64,000 nucleotides of DNA from Halomonas maura (GTDB lineage Bacteria; Pseudomonadota; Gammaproteobacteria; Pseudomonadales; Halomonadaceae), in assembly GCF_030409305.1 (NCBI RefSeq), contig NZ_JAUFPQ010000002.1, forward strand, positions 62,001 to 126,000. Reading direction: 5' to 3'. Positions within the stretch are counted from its first letter, which is position 1. The number at the start of each line of letters is the position of its first letter. Shown piece by piece: positions 31,007-39,526 of the stretch. Made by a program: the position numbers and the translations under genes. Below the pieces are notes generated by a model. That model was not told the origin of the DNA. It worked only from the letters and a program-made list of their open reading frames with translations, and made no database searches.

Positions 31007-31029
31007 AAGCCCGCACGCTGTGCGGGCTT
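31007..31029 (+). terminator. Hairpin terminator after the lipoprotein gene
   Basis: AAGCCCGCAC (31007-31016) and GTGCGGGCTT (31020-31029) form a perfect ten-base-pair stem with a three-base loop. It begins 14 bases after the stop codon. The T tract is weak. Confidence 0.7.
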
Positions 31030-31192
31030 GACGTTGCTCCTGGGCTCGTTGCCCTGCACGGCGTGACGGCGGCGGGGTTAGATGCCCTGCGATCCATGGT
31101 GCCGGGACGCTCCCCATCCCCATCCCCATCCCTTTCTCCCTGCCCTCGATGGCCATCGCCCCCTTGGCTGCGTCAACGGCACGTCGCTCGCC

Positions 31193-31388
31193 TCAGTCGA
31201 TGCTGGTGTCCCCAAAGAAGGCATTGATCAGCCAGTAGAGGCCGTGGCTCGCCAGGCCGAGGGCCAGCCCGCCGAGCAGCCAGGGGCCGAAGGGCTCGCT
31301 GGCCAGGCCGTAGAGGGCTTCCCTGGTGCCGACGTTGTCGCCCCCCAGGGCCGGTCGCCGCCAAGAAGGCCAGGCCGCCCACCAGCAT
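31193..31388 (-). pseudogene. DUF1206 gene remnant with internal deletion
   Basis: The minus strand encodes the DUF1206 C-terminus (GPWLLGGLALGLASHGLYWLINAFFGDTSID in pieces) joined directly to an N-terminal portion matching LVGGLAFLAAT and GGDNVGTKEALYGLASEPFG of the intact gene at 35350-36162. The junction falls where the domain repeats share a CCGAAGGGCT segment, so recombination between repeats removed the middle. An extra G near 31352 also shifts the frame. The true N-terminus is absent. Confidence 0.85.
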
Positions 31389-31612
31389 GTGGATCGTGGC
31401 CCTCCTACGGGCCGCGTCTTTTTGCGCTGCACCGGGCATGGCGCAGCCTGGCCAAGGTAGCCAGATCGGTGAGGGCTCGCGAGATCCGCAAGATGGCCCG
31501 GATGGGGGCATCGCTCGCCGTGGTCGGCCAACGCGCTGTGATGCCTGGTATCGAGACTGTCGTCGCCCCTTTCTGGTTCGGGCGGCTCATCGCTTGTCCG
31601 AGGTCGAGGTTT
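31389..31612 (+). repeat. Possible third, partial copy of the repeat's downstream region
   Basis: The segment starting GTGGATCGTGGCCCTCCTACG resembles the terminator end of copy 2 (30145 onward). Later it keeps short matches such as TCGCTCG-CGTGGTCG and ACTTGTCCGAGGTC/GCTTGTCCGAGGTC in the same order and similar spacing. Similarity is patchy. No protein gene is supported here. Confidence 0.4.
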
Positions 31613-31860
31613 CCCTGATCGATGCGGTCGGAGTGGTCCACCCTGCGCTGGGTGTAGGGTTCCGGCAAGGTATGGGCGGGAGCTTCAGAGAACCTCTCGG
31701 AGGCCGTTCAGCATGGCCGGGGCGCTGTCATTCAGTACCGTTATTAGCTAATGTTGATATTGGCCATGTTGCCCCGAGCAACTAAAGGCGCCTGTTGTGA
31801 TGACACATCCGGCGACGCGGCCGGTCGAGCAGTTCGACGGCCCCACACCAGGGTGGCGTT
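31613..31860. other. Intergenic leader of the GGDEF-EAL gene
   Basis: This 248-base stretch holds no gene I can support. A small hairpin (GTTGC-CCCGA-GCAAC) lies near 31770-31784. It probably contains the promoter of the downstream signalling gene, but no clear -35/-10 pair was found. Confidence 0.4.
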
Positions 31861-34800
31861 GTGAAGCAGAACCAGGAGCTTACGTTTCAGGTACTGAGGT
31901 TCATCCTGCTCGTCGCCGGCATGCTGGTTGGCCTGGGGGGACTGCTGCTCGAAGCCTTTCCGCGGGTGCTGCTTCCCTCGCAACTGGATCTCAGCCTCGG
32001 GGCGGATGTGGCGGTGTTGCTCACCGGAGTCGGGTACACGGCGGTGATCCTGGGGGGGCATTGGATCCGGCTGGCGGTGGCGCCGCTATTGATGCTCCTC
32101 GGCGGTCATGGGGTGGTGCATCACGTCGCCGACATGCCGTCCAGCGCCTTCCTGTCCGGCTACCAGCCCCTGCCGCTCTTGCCCTCCCTTCTGTTGATGC
32201 TGTTCTCCGGCTGCTGCCTGCTGGGCCTCGGGCGACCGGTGTATCGCCGCGCCTGGCGCTGGGTCGCCGGTCTGAGTCTTCTGCTGGGCCTGACGATCCT
32301 GGTGGTTCGTGTCTGGCCGGTGCCGGTGCCGGAGGCGAGCGGCGACCTGCTGAGCGGCCTCAGCCCGTTGGGCGGCCTGCTGTCGATGGCCCTCGGCATG
32401 ATCATGCTGATCGCCGCACGGGATCATGCTTCCGGCGGCATCGTGCTGCCAGCATCCGTGCTGGGCTCGGGAGGCGTGGGGGTCGTGGCGAGCCTGCTCA
32501 TCTGGTTGCTCGGAAGCTGGACGTATCATCTCGAGCGTCGCGACGAGGCGACGCATCTGGTCGAGAATCTGGCGTCCATGGTCGAGCGCGTGCAGCAGGA
32601 GAAGGTCGACCTGCTGATGCGAATGACCGAGCGCTGGCAGCTCAGCGGCGGGGTGCCCGGAGAGCTCATGGGCGAGGTGGATACGCAGAGTGTCTTGCGG
32701 GATAACGTCAGTCTGCGGGCCTTGATGGTGGTGGATAACCTCGGGGAGGTGCAGTGGCAGAAGGCCCAAGCGCCCGCCACCCTGCACTGGATGGCGGTGA
32801 ATCTGCAGAGTGTAGAGGGCCTGGCGTGGCGTCGTGCCTTCAGCGAGTCAAGCTGGCGTATGGCATGGTGGTTCCCGGACCCCGGCCGTCCGGACCTTGC
32901 CCTGTTGGCGACCAGGATCAGTAGCGGTCTCGATCAAGGGGTCATCGGCGTCATCGATTTCTCGCGGTTGATCGAAGGCTATGTCCCCACGGGATTCCAT
33001 GATTTCCGAGTCGCTATCTCGTTGCCCGAGTGGGATGCCATCACCATCATGACGCACGACGGTCCCCATCATGACACTGAGGAGGTCCTGGGGCGCGCCG
33101 TGGCAGCCTTGCCCAATGGCCCATCCCTGACCCTGTCGGCCCATGATGGCCCGGCCTCGATCGCGACGCTGGCCGGCGCCTTGCCACCAGCGCTGGGTGT
33201 GATGGGGCTGTTCTTCACCTATCAGGTCATGGTGAGTCGGGCCCTGGCCAGCATCCGCCGCCAGCAGGCCCATGCACTGGAGGTCAGCGAGGAACACTTT
33301 CGCTCGCTCTTCTCGCAGACGCCGAATGCGGCACTGTCGATGGATGTCAGGGGAGGCGTGCGAGAAGCCAACCCGGCGGCCCTGGCCACCATGGGCCACC
33401 GGGCCGCGGGGCGCCATTTCCGCGAGGTGATCCAGTCCCTGGGGAGCGATACCGGGCCGGACATCGAGGAGGCGTTCGAGAGCGCCGCGGCAGGCAACCC
33501 ACGTGAGTTCGAGATGCGCTGTCGCCTCGGCGGTGAGTTGCGGGATTTCGAGGTGGAGTTCCTGCCGATCATGGTGCAGGGCCGTGTCGAGGGCGTGTTC
33601 GGAATCTTCAACGACATCACCGAACGGATGGCCGCCCAGGAGCACTTGGCGCTCATGGAGCGCAGTCTCGAGGCCAGCAGCAACGGCGTGCTTATCCTGG
33701 ACAAGCGGCGAGAGGGCGGCTCGGTGGTCTATGTCAATCCGGCCGTCTGCCGCATCACGGGTTATGCGCCGGAGCAGATCCTCGATCAGACGCCGGGATT
33801 TCTTGCCGGGCCCGGCACGGACCCTGAAGACGTTGCTGCCATTCGCACTGCCTTGAGCGAGGGCGAGGAGCTTTCCCTGACCCTGAGGACGTGCAAGCGT
33901 GACGGCACGCCCTTCTGGAACCAGGTGTTCCTGTCGCCGGTGCGAAATCGGCAGGGCGAGATGACGCACTGCATCGCCGTCATGAACGACATCTCGGGGA
34001 GGAAGGCCCAGGAGGATCAGCTGGCGTTTCAGGCGACCCACGACGTGTTGACGGGGCTGCCCAACCGCTCGCTGTTCCATGACCATCTCGCCCATGACTT
34101 CGCCTTGGCGCGCCGCCATCGCACCGTGCTGGCCGTGCTGTTCATCGACCTGGACGAGTTCAAGCCCATCAACGACGCCCTGGGTCATGAGGTGGGCGAC
34201 CGGCTGCTGGTCAGCGTCGCCGAGCGTCTCTCGCAGCATCTGCGAACCGGCGATACCCTGGCGCGGGTCGGCGGCGACGAGTTTCTGCTGCTGCTGCCCG
34301 ATGTCGAGCACGATCTGGAGGCCGAGCACGTCGCGGAGCGGCTCCTCGAGGACCTGGCCCGGCCACATACCATCCATACCCACGAGTTGCATGTCTCGGC
34401 CAGCATCGGTCTCGCCCTGCTGGAGGATGATCGCCTGCAGGAGGCGGAGAAGCTAGTGCAGCAGGCGGACATGGCGATGTACAAGGCCAAGCAGCAGGGG
34501 CGCAACACCTGGCAGCGCTTCACCAGTGACCTGGATTGGAAGCTGTCGCAGCGGGTGAGCCTGCGTAACGAGCTCCAGGAGGCCCTGGATCGCGATCTGC
34601 TGCAGATGTACTACCAGCCGCTGATCGATCAGCGGGGCCGCGTCTGCGGCGCCGAGGCGCTGCTGCGCTGGCCGCACCCGACTCGGGGCTGGGTCTCGCC
34701 GGCGGAGTTCATCCCCCTGGCCGAGGAGACCGGCCAGATCATGGAGCTGAGCCGCTGGGTAATGCGGCGTGCCTGCGGGGATACGCGCCGGCTCGTCGAG

Positions 34801-35337
34801 CGCGGGCTGATGCCCGGCCGGGTGGCGATCAACCTGTCCCCCATGCAGTTCCATCGTCCCAACTTCCTGACCACCCTGCGACAGCTACTGGATGAGTCGG
34901 GCCTGTCGGCCGAGTACGTCGAACTGGAGCTGACCGAAAGCATCCTCATGCATGATACCCAGGGGGCCATCGAGATCCTCGAGGTCCTGGCGGAGATGGG
35001 ATTCAGCACGGCCATCGATGACTTCGGCACCGGCTATTCCAGCCTGAGCTATATCCGTTCCCTGCCGATCGACACGATCAAGATCGACCGTTCCTTCGTT
35101 CAGGAGGTCACGGAGAACGACAAGGATGCCGCGATCTGCAAGGGGGTGATCACCCTGGCCAAGGAGCTGGAGCTCCGCGTCCTGGCGGAGGGCATCGAGA
35201 CCGAGGCACAGTACGAGTATCTTCTCTCGCTAGGCTGTGAGGCGTTTCAGGGCCACTGGTTTGCCAAGCCGATGTCCCTCGAGGCGTTCACCGCCTACCT
35301 GGAGATGGAGCACGAGGCCTGCCGGGGAGCGCCATGA
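31861..35337 (+). CDS. Membrane PAS-GGDEF-EAL c-di-GMP signalling protein
   Basis: A 1158-residue sensor starting at GTG behind AGGGTGG. Several membrane helices fill residues 10-225, an extracytoplasmic sensor region follows, then another helix near 435-460. Two PAS domains (about 475-590 and 595-720) precede a GGDEF domain with intact GGDEF at about 804-808 and an EAL domain with AEALLRW near 930. Key EAL motifs (LTESILM, DDFGTGYSSLSYIRSLPID) are kept. Both synthesis and hydrolysis of c-di-GMP are possible. The ligand is unknown. Confidence 0.93.
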   Translation: MKQNQELTFQVLRFILLVAGMLVGLGGLLLEAFPRVLLPSQLDLSLGADVAVLLTGVGYTAVILGGHWIRLAVAPLLMLLGGHGVVHHVADMPSSAFLSGYQPLPLLPSLLLMLFSGCCLLGLGRPVYRRAWRWVAGLSLLLGLTILVVRVWPVPVPEASGDLLSGLSPLGGLLSMALGMIMLIAARDHASGGIVLPASVLGSGGVGVVASLLIWLLGSWTYHLERRDEATHLVENLASMVERVQQEKVDLLMRMTERWQLSGGVPGELMGEVDTQSVLRDNVSLRALMVVDNLGEVQWQKAQAPATLHWMAVNLQSVEGLAWRRAFSESSWRMAWWFPDPGRPDLALLATRISSGLDQGVIGVIDFSRLIEGYVPTGFHDFRVAISLPEWDAITIMTHDGPHHDTEEVLGRAVAALPNGPSLTLSAHDGPASIATLAGALPPALGVMGLFFTYQVMVSRALASIRRQQAHALEVSEEHFRSLFSQTPNAALSMDVRGGVREANPAALATMGHRAAGRHFREVIQSLGSDTGPDIEEAFESAAAGNPREFEMRCRLGGELRDFEVEFLPIMVQGRVEGVFGIFNDITERMAAQEHLALMERSLEASSNGVLILDKRREGGSVVYVNPAVCRITGYAPEQILDQTPGFLAGPGTDPEDVAAIRTALSEGEELSLTLRTCKRDGTPFWNQVFLSPVRNRQGEMTHCIAVMNDISGRKAQEDQLAFQATHDVLTGLPNRSLFHDHLAHDFALARRHRTVLAVLFIDLDEFKPINDALGHEVGDRLLVSVAERLSQHLRTGDTLARVGGDEFLLLLPDVEHDLEAEHVAERLLEDLARPHTIHTHELHVSASIGLALLEDDRLQEAEKLVQQADMAMYKAKQQGRNTWQRFTSDLDWKLSQRVSLRNELQEALDRDLLQMYYQPLIDQRGRVCGAEALLRWPHPTRGWVSPAEFIPLAEETGQIMELSRWVMRRACGDTRRLVERGLMPGRVAINLSPMQFHRPNFLTTLRQLLDESGLSAEYVELELTESILMHDTQGAIEILEVLAEMGFSTAIDDFGTGYSSLSYIRSLPIDTIKIDRSFVQEVTENDKDAAICKGVITLAKELELRVLAEGIETEAQYEYLLSLGCEAFQGHWFAKPMSLEAFTAYLEMEHEACRGAP

Positions 35338-35349
35338 GGCGTCGTTCGA

Positions 35350-36162
35350 TCAGTCGATGCTGGTGTCCCGAAAGAACGCATTGATCAGGCAGTAGAGGCC
35401 GTAGCTCGCCAGGCCGAGGGCCACCGCGCCGAGCAGCCAGGGGCCGAAGGGCTGCTCGGCCAGCACGTTCAGCGCGCCGCCGAGGCCCTGGGCCTCGCTG
35501 GGGTCGGCCTGCCAGGCCGAGATGCACAGGAACAGGCCGATCACCTGGAAGACCAGGCCGCGGGCCGAGAGTCCCCAGCGGGTGATGATGTCCGCCAGCC
35601 GGCGTTGCAGCGGCCCCATGTCCTGGCGGTTCCAGTTGCTGATATAGCTGCGCCGGATGGCCCGCCATAGCTGCCGCAGGCCGATGGCGATGAACACCAG
35701 GCCGATGGCGAAGATCACGTAGAGCCCGCCCTGGTGGCTCATCACCAGGGCGGTGCGATCGCTGGCCGTGTCCTGTCCCGACGCGCTGGCGGCGTCGCGC
35801 AACAGGTCGACGCAGTAGATCCCGAGGCTGCCATGGATGAGGCTGCTGATCAGGAAGCCCAGGCGCGTGACGAGGCCCTTGGGCCCTCGACCGACGTTCT
35901 CGGCATCCAGCAGGGCCTGGAGGAGGCGCCAGGCGGCATAGGCGGCGAGCCCGGCCGCCAGCCCGCCGAGCATCAGGTCGCCGAAGGGCTCGCTGGCCAG
36001 GCCGTAGAGGGCTTCCTTGGTGCCGACGTTGTCGCCCCCCAGGCCGGTCGCCGCCAGGAAGGCCAGGCCGCCCACCAGCAGATAGACGATGCCCTTGGCG
36101 GCGTAGCCCGTCCCGGCCGCGAGGATCACGGCGCGTCTCAGTCGAGGATTGGCTCTTGGCAT
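35350..36162 (-). CDS. DUF1206 integral membrane protein
   Basis: A 270-residue membrane protein built of three repeated two-helix units, each with G-x-x-A-K/R-G-x-V-Y/F at the start (for example GYAAKGIVYLLVGG and GLSARGLVFQVIGL). The function of DUF1206 is unknown. ATG at 36160-36162 follows GGAG; an in-frame GTG at 36174 is less likely. It lies convergent with the GGDEF-EAL gene and 22 bases after the exoD-like gene, so they probably share a transcript. Confidence 0.88.
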   Translation of the reverse strand: MPRANPRLRRAVILAAGTGYAAKGIVYLLVGGLAFLAATGLGGDNVGTKEALYGLASEPFGDLMLGGLAAGLAAYAAWRLLQALLDAENVGRGPKGLVTRLGFLISSLIHGSLGIYCVDLLRDAASASGQDTASDRTALVMSHQGGLYVIFAIGLVFIAIGLRQLWRAIRRSYISNWNRQDMGPLQRRLADIITRWGLSARGLVFQVIGLFLCISAWQADPSEAQGLGGALNVLAEQPFGPWLLGAVALGLASYGLYCLINAFFRDTSID

Positions 36163-36184
36163 CGAGTGCTCCACAGTCGCTGCG

Positions 36185-36799
36185 TCAGGCGAGGCCGATG
36201 ATCACCATGAGCAGGGTGCCGCCGGTCAGCAGGTAGCCCAGCAGCGCCATCAGGCCGTCCTCGGCGAGCAGGGCCAGGCCGAAGAGCGTCAGCGCCAGGC
36301 CGGCCCCGTTGGCAGTAAAGGGCACCAGCTCCATCGGCGGCATCGCCAGGCCGATCAGCAGGCAGGTCAGGGCCACCGGGAGGTGGGCCGGGCGACGGGC
36401 GAGCCACACCAGGCGCGCCCGCAGCAGACGGTCGATCCAGTGCGCGGGGCGCACCATCCAGTTGGTGACCCGCACGAAACGCTCGCGGGACACCCGTCGC
36501 CGCAACAGGCCGCGCGGTAGCCAGATATGCTTCCGGCCGAGCAGCATTTGGGCGGCCACCAGCACCACCAGGCTGCCCATCAGGGTCGGCACCCCGGGGA
36601 TGTCGCCGAGCAGAGGTGCCAGGGTGACCAGCCCGGCGATCAGCAGGAAGGGCGCGAAGCTGCGCCGCCCCACCGTATCGAGGATCGCTTCCAGGCTCAC
36701 GTCCTCCCGTCGTCGCCCCGCCTGCTGCACCCGGGCGATCAGCGTCGTCAGGGTGCGTGGGTCGGCCTGGGGCGGTGCTTGCTGGGTGTCGTCGGTCAT
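36185..36799 (-). CDS. ExoD-family membrane protein
   Basis: A 204-residue membrane protein with the ExoD features: an N-terminal cytoplasmic helix, SFAPFLLIAGLVTLAPLLGDIPGVPTLMG-type hydrophobic block starting near residue 47, the segment R-R-V-S-R-E-R-F-V-R near 104, and two to three C-terminal helices including AMPPMELVPFTANG. ExoD was named for exopolysaccharide synthesis in rhizobia, but its direct activity is unknown. It is the first gene of the exoD-DUF1206 pair. Confidence 0.85.
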   Translation of the reverse strand: MTDDTQQAPPQADPRTLTTLIARVQQAGRRREDVSLEAILDTVGRRSFAPFLLIAGLVTLAPLLGDIPGVPTLMGSLVVLVAAQMLLGRKHIWLPRGLLRRRVSRERFVRVTNWMVRPAHWIDRLLRARLVWLARRPAHLPVALTCLLIGLAMPPMELVPFTANGAGLALTLFGLALLAEDGLMALLGYLLTGGTLLMVIIGLA

Positions 36800-37143
36800 G
36801 CGGTCCCTGCTGTCCGGGGGTGGAGGGCCATGGGCCCGGCGCCGGGATTGGCGCTGGCGGCCAGGATCGCCCGGGCGGCGTCACGGCAGTGTACCCTTGC
36901 CGCCTGCGCGGGTCCCCGCCCTGTCGCACGGCATCACGATATCGTATGCTAGGCGACCGGTCCTTCTCTCGCGATGGCGAGGGGAGGGCTGTTTTCATTG
37001 GTTCCCCGGGCGGGCGTCCGTCTGGCCAGGCCGCCCGGATGCCGGCGCTCCACCCGTCAGCCGGGGCGAAGCCTGTGGCCACGCGACGAGGGACAAGGAC
37101 GCGCTGCTCTCCCCTTTTCCGTGTCTGGTTGTCGACTTCATCT
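36800..37143. other. Divergent intergenic region with repeated hairpin segment
   Basis: This 344-base gap lies between the divergent exoD-like and glycosyltransferase genes. A TATGCT box occurs near 36945. Bases 36970-37000 can fold as CTCTCGC/GGCGAG and end in GGGCTGTTTTC. The segment 36981-37007 is similar to 38312-38337, downstream of the next gene. No additional gene is evident. Confidence 0.4.
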
Positions 37144-38229
37144 ATGGCCGCTTCCGCCAAATTCTTCCAGCAGCTTCTGCGCCATCCCCGTCGGACGCTT
37201 CGCCTCTGCTACAGCCAGTGGCGCCACGACTACACACCGGAGCCGCGGTTGCCCGATACCCTGCATACGGTAGTGCTGTTCGTGCCCAAGCGCATCGGGG
37301 ACGGCATGGCCGTCTTCCCGGTCATCCGTGCCCTGCAGGCCCGCCGGGTGTCCCGTCTGGTCATCGTTGCCTCGACCTACAACGAGATCGTCTTCCAGGA
37401 ACTCGCCGACGAGCGCGTCGAGGTGGTCACGCTCGCCGACGACAAGGATCTCAGGGCGATGCGTGGCGTGGCCCGCGACCTTCGCGCCCGACATGGCCGC
37501 GTCGATCTCTGCGTGGAAGGCACCATCCGCGACGATGTGCCCACGCGCTGCTTCGTCGGCACCCTGCGGGCGCGCTGCAACCTGAAGCTGGGGGCCTCGC
37601 CGATGCGCTGCTACGCGTCGCTGTTCGGTGAAGCCCAGGCGATGCAGGATCGCGGCGAGGCCCGTCCGCACTGCTGGGCCGCCCTGATGCGGGAGGCCGG
37701 CATCGCCGAGGTGCCGGGCACCTATGAGTTTCCGATCGCCGCCGACGACGAGGCGCGGGTCAGGCGTTGCGTGGAACCGCTGGGCGCCTATGTTGCCCTC
37801 AACCTGGATGGCAGTCATCCGGCGCGCCAGTTGTCCCTCGCGCAGGGGCGGCGACTCTGTGAGCTGCTGCGGGACATCCTGGGCCGGCCCGTGGTGATGG
37901 TCTTCGGCCCCGGCGGCGAGGACAAGGCGCGCCGGCTGGCGGCCGACATGCCCGATGTGCACCGGCTGCCACTGGCGGTGAGCCTGCCGCACAGCGTGGC
38001 CATCGTGAAGCATGCCGCCCTGGTGGTGACCCCCGATACGGCGGTGCTGCACATGGCGAGCGCCTGGAATCGGCCGACCCTCGGGCTCTACGCGCGTCCC
38101 CAGCGGCGCTGGCGCCCGCTGGCCGAGCACAGCGCGATGATCGAGACCGGCGGCCACCTCGGCGATCTCGACATGCAGCAGGTGGCCCGCGTCCTGGCGG
38201 CATTGCCCGTGGTGGCTGTCCGGGGCTGA
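37144..38229 (+). CDS. Glycosyltransferase family 9 (heptosyltransferase-like)
   Basis: A 361-residue protein with the family 9 pattern: N-terminal VLFVPKRIGDGMAVFPVIRAL, a middle hinge, and the C-terminal donor site ending in ALVVTPDTAVLHMASAWNRPTLGLY. Members add heptose to lipopolysaccharide cores; the acceptor is unknown here. The frame is open upstream, so ATG 37144 is a choice by domain fit and no clear ribosome site was seen. It stands alone. Confidence 0.82.
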   Translation: MAASAKFFQQLLRHPRRTLRLCYSQWRHDYTPEPRLPDTLHTVVLFVPKRIGDGMAVFPVIRALQARRVSRLVIVASTYNEIVFQELADERVEVVTLADDKDLRAMRGVARDLRARHGRVDLCVEGTIRDDVPTRCFVGTLRARCNLKLGASPMRCYASLFGEAQAMQDRGEARPHCWAALMREAGIAEVPGTYEFPIAADDEARVRRCVEPLGAYVALNLDGSHPARQLSLAQGRRLCELLRDILGRPVVMVFGPGGEDKARRLAADMPDVHRLPLAVSLPHSVAIVKHAALVVTPDTAVLHMASAWNRPTLGLYARPQRRWRPLAEHSAMIETGGHLGDLDMQQVARVLAALPVVAVRG

Positions 38230-38311
38230 ACCAGCTCGCCGAGGCGCTGTCTGTGGTCGCAGCAGGGATATCCTCTGGTGAGAAGCGTGGCAGTCCTGCT
38301 CCCGTCGGCGG

Positions 38312-38337
38312 GGGGAGGGCTGTTGTCGTTGGCTCCC
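38312..38337 (+). repeat. Second copy of the GGGGAGGGCTGTT segment
   Basis: GGGGAGGGCTGTTGTCGTTGG here matches GGGGAGGGCTGTTTTCATTGG at 36981-37001, and upstream bases also agree in part. Both can form short GC hairpins before a T-rich end, so this copy may terminate the glycosyltransferase transcript. Confidence 0.35.
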
Positions 38338-38375
38338 GGAACGGGGCCGGCCCGGACGACACATGGAGGTCAGCG

Positions 38376-38786
38376 ATGACACAGCGTCCCCCCTTGATCA
38401 TCAATCGCCTGGACGCCGAGCGCTTGCAGCGTCTGATCGACGAGGCCGCCGGTGATCGAGAGGTGGCGGAGGCCCTGGAAGCCGAATTGCTGCGCGGCGA
38501 GGTGTATGATCCGCAGGAGATGCCCGAGGACGTGGTGAGCATGAACAGCCAGGTGCTGTTCACGGACCTGGCCCGGCAAGGCCGCATCATTCGCACCCTG
38601 GTCTACCCGTATTCGCTGCCCGAGATCGAGGATGGCCTCTCGGTGATGGCCCCGGTGGGGGCGGCCCTGCTCGGCCTGCGGGTCGGGGATGTCATCGACT
38701 GGCCGCTGCCCGGCGGCGGGTCGGCCCGCCTGCGCATCGAGGCGGTGCTCTGGCAGCCCGAGCGGGCCGGGCAGTTTCATCGCTGA
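38376..38786 (+). CDS. rnk: Nucleoside diphosphate kinase regulator Rnk-like
   Basis: A 136-residue GreA/GreB-type fold protein. The N-terminal helices (LDAERLQRLIDEA) and C-terminal domain with VSMNSQVLFTD, TLVYPYSLPEIEDGLSVMAPVGAALLG and the W-P-L-P-G-G segment match Rnk. Rnk interacts with RNA polymerase and affects nucleotide pools in pseudomonads. GGAGG precedes the ATG. It stands apart from ndk in this genome. Confidence 0.88.
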   Translation: MTQRPPLIINRLDAERLQRLIDEAAGDREVAEALEAELLRGEVYDPQEMPEDVVSMNSQVLFTDLARQGRIIRTLVYPYSLPEIEDGLSVMAPVGAALLGLRVGDVIDWPLPGGGSARLRIEAVLWQPERAGQFHR

Positions 38787-38819
38787 GACCATGTCGCACA
38801 TGACCCGAGGAGATTGATC

Positions 38820-39437
38820 ATGCCGTTGTCGCTGTGGATGTCACTGGCCGCGATCTGTGCCATGGGCGCCATGTCGCCGGGGCCGAGCCTGGCCCTGGTG
38901 CTGCGCCACACCCTGGGCGGCGGGCGCCTGCCCGGGGTGGCGGCGGCGCTGTCCCATGCCCTGGGCGTCGGTCTCTATGCCTTGCTGACCGTCTGGGGGC
39001 TGGGGGCGCTGATCGTGCGCTTTCCGCTGCTGTTCCAGGCGATCACCTGGGGCGGGGCGGCCTACCTGGCCTGGCTGGGCGTCAAGGCGCTGCGTGCCGG
39101 TCGCGCCGGGGCGCTCAGTGCCGAGGCCCTGGCCACCTCCGGGAGCCAGGCCGCCCGGGAGGGCATGCTGGTGGCGCTGGGCAATCCCAAGCTGATCCTG
39201 TTCTTCGTCGCCCTGCTCAGCCAGTTCGTGACCCCGGACATGAGCCTGGCGGCCCGGGCGATCATCGTGCTCACGGCGATGATCATCGATGGCGGCTGGT
39301 ACGTGCTGGTGGCGGTCAGCCTCTCCCACTCCCGGGTCCTGCCCTGGCTGCAGGCGCGCGCCCACTGGATCAACCGGGCCACCGGGGTGCTGCTGCTGGC
39401 GCTGGCGCTGAGGGTGGTTGCCGGCCCGATCGGCTGA
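38820..39437 (+). CDS. LysE/RhtB family amino-acid exporter
   Basis: A 205-residue protein with about six membrane helices. The N-terminal signature AICAMGAMSPGPSLALVLRH is the P-G-P box of LysE/RhtB exporters, and ALGNPKLILFFVALLSQFV is the conserved mid-segment. Substrates in the family are amino acids or homoserine lactones. GAGGAG precedes the ATG at 38820. It is 33 bases after rnk, possibly in one operon. Confidence 0.9.
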   Translation: MPLSLWMSLAAICAMGAMSPGPSLALVLRHTLGGGRLPGVAAALSHALGVGLYALLTVWGLGALIVRFPLLFQAITWGGAAYLAWLGVKALRAGRAGALSAEALATSGSQAAREGMLVALGNPKLILFFVALLSQFVTPDMSLAARAIIVLTAMIIDGGWYVLVAVSLSHSRVLPWLQARAHWINRATGVLLLALALRVVAGPIG

Positions 39438-39526
39438 GGTTGCGTTGACGTCGATCACGTGGGCCCCCGGGTCGGGAGGCGGCGAGACTGATACGCTAGG
39501 TTTTTCATCTATCGGAAGCCGTACTG

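Noticed and set aside
31103..31135. CCCCAT tandem repeats near 31110
   Set aside because: Only three short units in a low-complexity stretch, with no gene or regulatory context.
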